Below, piece after piece: positions 61,151 through 64,000 of a stretch of DNA of 64,000 nt. The stretch comes from Galactobacter valiniphilus (GTDB lineage Bacteria > Actinomycetota > Actinomycetes > Actinomycetales > Micrococcaceae): NCBI RefSeq assembly GCF_003575975.1, contig NZ_QQXK01000015.1, positions 20,449 through 84,448 of the forward strand. Direction: 5' to 3'. Within the stretch, counting starts at the first letter, position 1; the number at the start of each line of letters is the position of its first letter. The notes beneath the pieces are model-generated. The model had not been told where the DNA came from. It did not search any database and saw only the letters and a program-made list of their open reading frames with translations. The translations under genes and the position numbers were made by a program.

Positions 61151-62344
61151 CTACGGCGTACGCCCGGCCTTGATGGCCGCACCGGCACGGCCGCGGGCGC
61201 CAGAGCAGTTCGTCGTGTAGCCGGCTCCCTTGATGAGGCTCGCGCCCATCGCCTTGGCGGTGCAGGTCGCGTTCATCTCCATGCCGAGGTTGCCGCTCGT
61301 GCCGTAGATCTTGTTCAGCCGCGCCTTGAGCTGCTCCCAGGACGCGCCGCGCTTGGTCGCCACGGCATACTGGCGCAGGTGCGCGCACTCGTGCAGGGCG
61401 GCGAGCTTGCGGAAGTTGCCACTCAGCCCGCTGACGATGGCGATCTGGTCGGTGCCGATGTAGGCCAAACCGGCGTAGCCGCCCGTGCGGGAGTGGATCT
61501 GAATCACGGTGTTGGGGCAATAGGCCTTGATCTGCCGATGCAGGACACCCTTGTAGCCCGTGTACTTGCGAGGGTTCTCGGTGACGATCTTCGCGGTGCC
61601 GGAGTTGGCGGCGGAGGCCGCGGCTGTGGCGGAGACCGCCCAGCGGTAGCTGGACACGGCCCGTGCGGACGCCGGCACGGGCATCTTGACGGTGGCGATG
61701 GCTCCGCGCACCTTGGCCGAGGCCACCGTGCGCCAGGAGCCGTTGACCTTGCGCTGCAACGCGGCGGTGCGACCCTCGGCGTTCATGAACGAGGCGCTCA
61801 CACGCTTGGTCTTCACGGCCGAGACGATGGAGCCGCTGAGGTTCGCGAGCGTCGACGAGACCACCTTGGTGGTGCGCTTGGGCAGGGTGAGGCGCTGGGC
61901 GCCGCTGGTCCAGGCGCTTGTTGTGGGCGTAGCAGCCGCCTTGATGCGGAACTCGACGGTGCGCCCCGCGAGGGAGTCGGCCACGGCTGCCGGGACGCGG
62001 ACGGTGGCGTAGCGTCGTCCGTTCTGCAGCGTGACCCCCAGGGAGGCCGCCGTGACCCAGCGTGCACCGGACTTGCGCTCGAGCGTGACACGGCCGCCCG
62101 TTCCCTCGATCCACAGCTGCGTTCCCTGGCCAAGGATGGTTGCGCGGGAAGCGGTGCCGAAGGGGGTGGTCCGGGAGACCTTCGGTTGGCTCGGGGAAGC
62201 CGCGACGCGCACCTTCGATGCGGGGTCGAGCTGCGCGTCGGCCGCCAGCGCCGGCGGCGCGGCGAGGGTGGAGACGGGGAGGGCCAGGACAAGGGCCGCA
62301 CCGCGCCAGACGGCGGGGCGGAGGAAGCGCAGACGCAGAGCCAT
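61151..62344 (-). CDS. Secreted protein with an HExxH motif, putative metallopeptidase
   Basis: The 397-residue protein has a signal peptide (MALRLRFLRPAVWRGAALVLALPVSTLAAPPALAA). Residues about 50-240 form two beta-rich Thr/Val repeats like adhesion or Ig-like modules (LERKSGARWVTAASLGVTL, LQRKVNGSWRTVASAKV). The C-terminal 130 residues hold HECAHLRQY at about residue 321, an HExxH zinc motif, with EMNATC downstream and four cysteines. It could be a zincin peptidase; the third ligand is unclear. A CRP-like site lies upstream. No known family is recognised. Confidence 0.78.
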   Translation of the reverse strand: MALRLRFLRPAVWRGAALVLALPVSTLAAPPALAADAQLDPASKVRVAASPSQPKVSRTTPFGTASRATILGQGTQLWIEGTGGRVTLERKSGARWVTAASLGVTLQNGRRYATVRVPAAVADSLAGRTVEFRIKAAATPTTSAWTSGAQRLTLPKRTTKVVSSTLANLSGSIVSAVKTKRVSASFMNAEGRTAALQRKVNGSWRTVASAKVRGAIATVKMPVPASARAVSSYRWAVSATAAASAANSGTAKIVTENPRKYTGYKGVLHRQIKAYCPNTVIQIHSRTGGYAGLAYIGTDQIAIVSGLSGNFRKLAALHECAHLRQYAVATKRGASWEQLKARLNKIYGTSGNLGMEMNATCTAKAMGASLIKGAGYTTNCSGARGRAGAAIKAGRTP

Positions 62345-62479
62345 CGATGATCTTTCGTGAGAGGGAGCGGAGCCCCGCGGCCGCCCGGGGAGGGGCGACT
62401 GCTCCGTCTGGGGAGGATTCGAAATGGATTCGCTTCGCGGGCATCACATTCCGCCGCGCGGCCTGGAGAGCGTCACGAA

Positions 62480-62495
62480 TGTGGTGAACATCACT
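62480..62495 (-). promoter_or_regulatory. CRP/GlxR-like site upstream of the secreted protein gene
   Basis: TGTGG-TGAACA-TCACT matches TGTGA-N6-TCACA at 8 of 10 bases. A TAGAGT -10 candidate on the minus strand overlaps it (62493-62498), about 150 bases before the gene. Confidence 0.35.
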
Positions 62496-62744
62496 CTAGG
62501 ATCCGGGCAAGGATGCGGGGCCGGGTGGTGCCCATTGCCCACTGAATCCGTGGCTCACGCCCGGCATTGGCCCTGCGCTTGCAGGGCGCGTCTCCGGTCG
62601 ATTCCCAGCAAAGCGTGGTGCGCGCGGTCCGGTTGCGATCACAGGGAGCCCTCCAGTGAGGGGTGAATCACTGTTGACGCTCGCGCTACGACGCGGTTTG
62701 GGGCGTCTCGCGGGCGGCCAGGCACGCGGGAGCCAGCAACGCCG

Positions 62745-62774
62745 ATAATCTACATTATGTCAACTAACGTTGAG
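62745..62774. repeat. Two adjacent short inverted repeats with equal geometry
   Basis: ATAAT-CTAC-ATTAT (62745-62758) and TCAAC-TAAC-GTTGA (62761-62774) each have 5-base arms and a 4-base centre, with centres 16 bases apart. They look like paired operator half-sites in an unusually A/T-rich spot. Confidence 0.4.
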
Positions 62775-62972
62775 AGGGTGCTCCCCTCGGCTCGGCGTCG
62801 CTGCCTGATGTCATGTGATCTGTCAGTTCGTCTCACTGCGCGTGTCACTAGGAGCAGGCGTACGTGTTGACGCGTCTCCTGACACGGCGCCGCGGAGTTG
62901 GTTGCAGCGAGAGGCCACTGCGGCAAGACTGTCCCCAAGCCCCCTGGCATCGTCGTGGTGGGAAGGACCGAC

Positions 62973-63530
62973 ATGGCCGTCGAGAACTTGCTGGTCGAGT
63001 ACAGAGCGTTGTGTGTTCTGGAATCGGGCGACGAACCAGCCAATCTCAGCCTTGCCGAAATCACCAGACTTGACCTTCGGTGCTTGATGAACGGCAGTTT
63101 CGCGCCAAGCTGGCCGCAGCGCGGCGCGTATCAAGGTCGGTGGTTCTACAGCAGGTCAGGTGCCCACGCCCATTTTGAATCTTTGGCGGAACGCTCGCTT
63201 CTGACCCTGCTCGACTACGAGGGGCTGTATGTGGCTGTGGTCACAGGCTCGCTCACCATCCTTTCCCCGAGGGGTTCGTCCCCACTCCCCCGCGAGCCGT
63301 GGGCGCTGGGCAAGACCGCCTCAGGTGAGGTCGATCTGATCTTCAAGCCAGGCCGCATCACAGACGCCGAGCGCGCCTTCGCAGAGCGATCCATGCGCGC
63401 GGGACTCGGCGTACGTTTCCTGGAGAAGCCACCCGACGGGTTGAAAGCGCTAGCGGAAACTGCGGCCGCTTATCGCCAACAAAGGTGGAGCCCGGACGAC
63501 AAGGGACTGCTGCACGGATTGAGACACTGA
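62973..63530 (+). CDS. TnsA-like endonuclease-fold protein, divergent
   Basis: The 185-residue product resembles actinobacterial TnsA-like transposase endonuclease subunits: YQGRWFYSRSGAHAHFESLAERSLLTLLDYEGLYVAVV is followed later by GEVDLIFKPGRITDAERAFAERSMRAGLGVRFLEKP. The FESLAER glutamate is present, but the expected HxPDF catalytic segment is missing between them (SPRGSSPLPREPWALGK instead), so it may be inactive or a different restriction-fold protein. The ATG follows GGAAGG. Its stop coincides with the start of an IS3 element, so the C-terminus may be truncated. Confidence 0.45.
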   Translation: MAVENLLVEYRALCVLESGDEPANLSLAEITRLDLRCLMNGSFAPSWPQRGAYQGRWFYSRSGAHAHFESLAERSLLTLLDYEGLYVAVVTGSLTILSPRGSSPLPREPWALGKTASGEVDLIFKPGRITDAERAFAERSMRAGLGVRFLEKPPDGLKALAETAAAYRQQRWSPDDKGLLHGLRH

Positions 63531-63570
63531 ATCTGCGTCGATGAGTCTCGGCGCTGGAAGGATGTGCCTC

Positions 63571-63879
63571 ATGCCTAAAGCGTTTCCCAAGGAGTTCCGT
63601 CAGGACGTGATCCGGGTGTTCCGGGAGTCTGATTCGTCCCTGGCGCAGGTCGCCAAAGATTTCGGGATCTCTGCCTCGTGTTTGAAGAGGTGGATCACGA
63701 TCGATGACCGGACTTCGGCACGGCCCTCACCGGCTGGCGTGGCTGCGAACGAGTCGGTCGAGCTGCGCGAAGCGAAGAAACGGATCGTGCTCTTGGAGCA
63801 GGAGAACGAGGTTCTGCGCCGGGCCGCCGCTTATCTCTCGCAGGCGAATCTGGGCCCAAAAGGTTCTACCCGCTCGTGA
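63571..63879 (+). CDS. IS3-family transposase OrfA
   Basis: The 102-residue protein is the DNA-binding first part of an IS3 transposase: MPKAFPKEFRQDVIRVFRESDSSLAQVAKDFGISASCLKRWI carries the helix-turn-helix, and RIVLLEQENEVLRRAAAYLSQA is the leucine-zipper-like C-terminus. The ATG at MPKAFPKEF is chosen over an earlier one that adds 10 unrelated residues. Its 3' end overlaps a slippery sequence that leads into orfB. Confidence 0.9.
   Translation: MPKAFPKEFRQDVIRVFRESDSSLAQVAKDFGISASCLKRWITIDDRTSARPSPAGVAANESVELREAKKRIVLLEQENEVLRRAAAYLSQANLGPKGSTRS
63855..63861 (+). other. Probable -1 frameshift heptamer C CCA AAA
   Basis: In orfA phase the codons are CCA AAA; slipping back one base gives CCC AAA and enters the orfB frame, which then stays open. 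This is the usual X XXY YYZ pattern of IS3 elements. Confidence 0.65.
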
Positions 63880-64000
63880 GCGAGCTCGCCGCCGACGGCA
63901 TCCTCGTGGCGGTGACGTGCCGGGTCTTGAAGCTCGCCAGAGCCCCGTACTACCGGTGGCTCAACAAGACGGCGACCGCCGCGGAGTTGAAGGCCGCGTA
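63855..64000 (+). CDS. IS3-family transposase OrfB, N-terminal part
   Basis: In the -1 frame relative to orfA, the sequence KRFYPLVSELAADGILVAVTCRVLKLARAPYYRWLNKTATAAELKAA continues to the window edge. The VTCRVLKLARAPYYRWL segment is the typical N-terminal HTH_21 of OrfB. The DDE domain lies beyond the window. It is expressed as an OrfAB fusion by frameshifting; no independent start codon is assigned. Confidence 0.85.

Larger units (their letters stand above)
62345..62972. other. 628-base region with no supported gene
   Basis: The stretch between the secreted protein gene and the TnsA-like gene has no reading frame with convincing coding features. It holds a possible CRP/GlxR-type site near 62480, a paired set of short inverted repeats at 62745-62774, and a drop in GC toward the right. 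It probably contains the promoter of the secreted gene and the boundary of the accessory region. Confidence 0.6.
63528..64000 (+). mobile_element. IS3-family insertion sequence, left part (runs off the window)
   Basis: The orfA and the start of orfB of an IS3-type transposase are present. The left end is placed near TGAATCTGCG at 63528, since IS3 ends begin with TG; the right end is not visible, so this boundary is provisional. Confidence 0.7.

Noticed and set aside
1..64000. CRISPR array or rRNA operon
   Set aside because: No evenly spaced direct repeats and no rRNA-like segments were seen; the only RNA gene supported is tRNA-Leu.

Overview
The window is a stretch of high-GC, tightly packed actinobacterial chromosome. 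Mycothiol genes (mshA, mshC), a pupylation locus (arc, dop, pup, pafA), RbpA, polyprenol-phosphomannose synthase and a fused PafBC regulator together point to the order Micrococcales, probably Micrococcaceae-like. The species cannot be named from the sequence alone. Stop and start codons often overlap as ATGA or GTGA, GTG starts are common, and several genes appear to lack a 5' leader.

Region by region: 1-4.1 kb holds the end of a sufR-like regulator, then sufB-sufD-sufC and a SufT/MIP18 gene for iron-sulfur cluster assembly. 4.2-9 kb has a secreted-type zinc peptidase, a biotin ECF transporter (bioY plus ATPase and EcfT) behind a BioQ-like operator, and an ABC-F protein. 9-16 kb has SURF1, two small proteins, fabG with a second reductase, an intact IS30-family element, and a VanW protein. 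16-24 kb has serB, an ABC ATPase, a TauE/SafE exporter, a SpoU methyltransferase, ribosomal protein bL31B, an unusual lipoate ligase and pepN. 24-30.5 kb is a fatty-acid locus: acyl-CoA oxidase and a TetR repressor facing a thiolase, a FabG4-like reductase and a MaoC hydratase across a perfect palindrome. 30.5-39.4 kb has mshA, tRNA-Leu(GAG), an M20 peptidase, an acyl-CoA dehydrogenase, uppP, mshC, a short PAC2-like gene and a site-2 protease.

39.4-56.6 kb is the conserved core: trmI, arc, dop, pup, pafA, two FKBP isomerases, pafBC, tatA, tatC, helY, an amidohydrolase, ppm and rbpA. The two 20S proteasome genes that normally lie between pup and pafA are absent; pup's stop overlaps pafA's start. 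The ARC ATPase also ends without the proteasome-docking tyrosine motif. This looks like a pupylation system without its classical protease.

56.7-62.3 kb has an SPFH/NfeD pair, rlmA, def, a MalY/PatB-type lyase and a secreted protein with an HExxH motif. From about 62.4 kb to the end the sequence is less GC-rich and accessory: a long non-coding stretch, a divergent TnsA-like gene, and the left part of an IS3-family element that runs off the window. Most convergent gene pairs are separated by one perfect or near-perfect palindromic terminator, and the IS30 element sits exactly in the loop of one of these.
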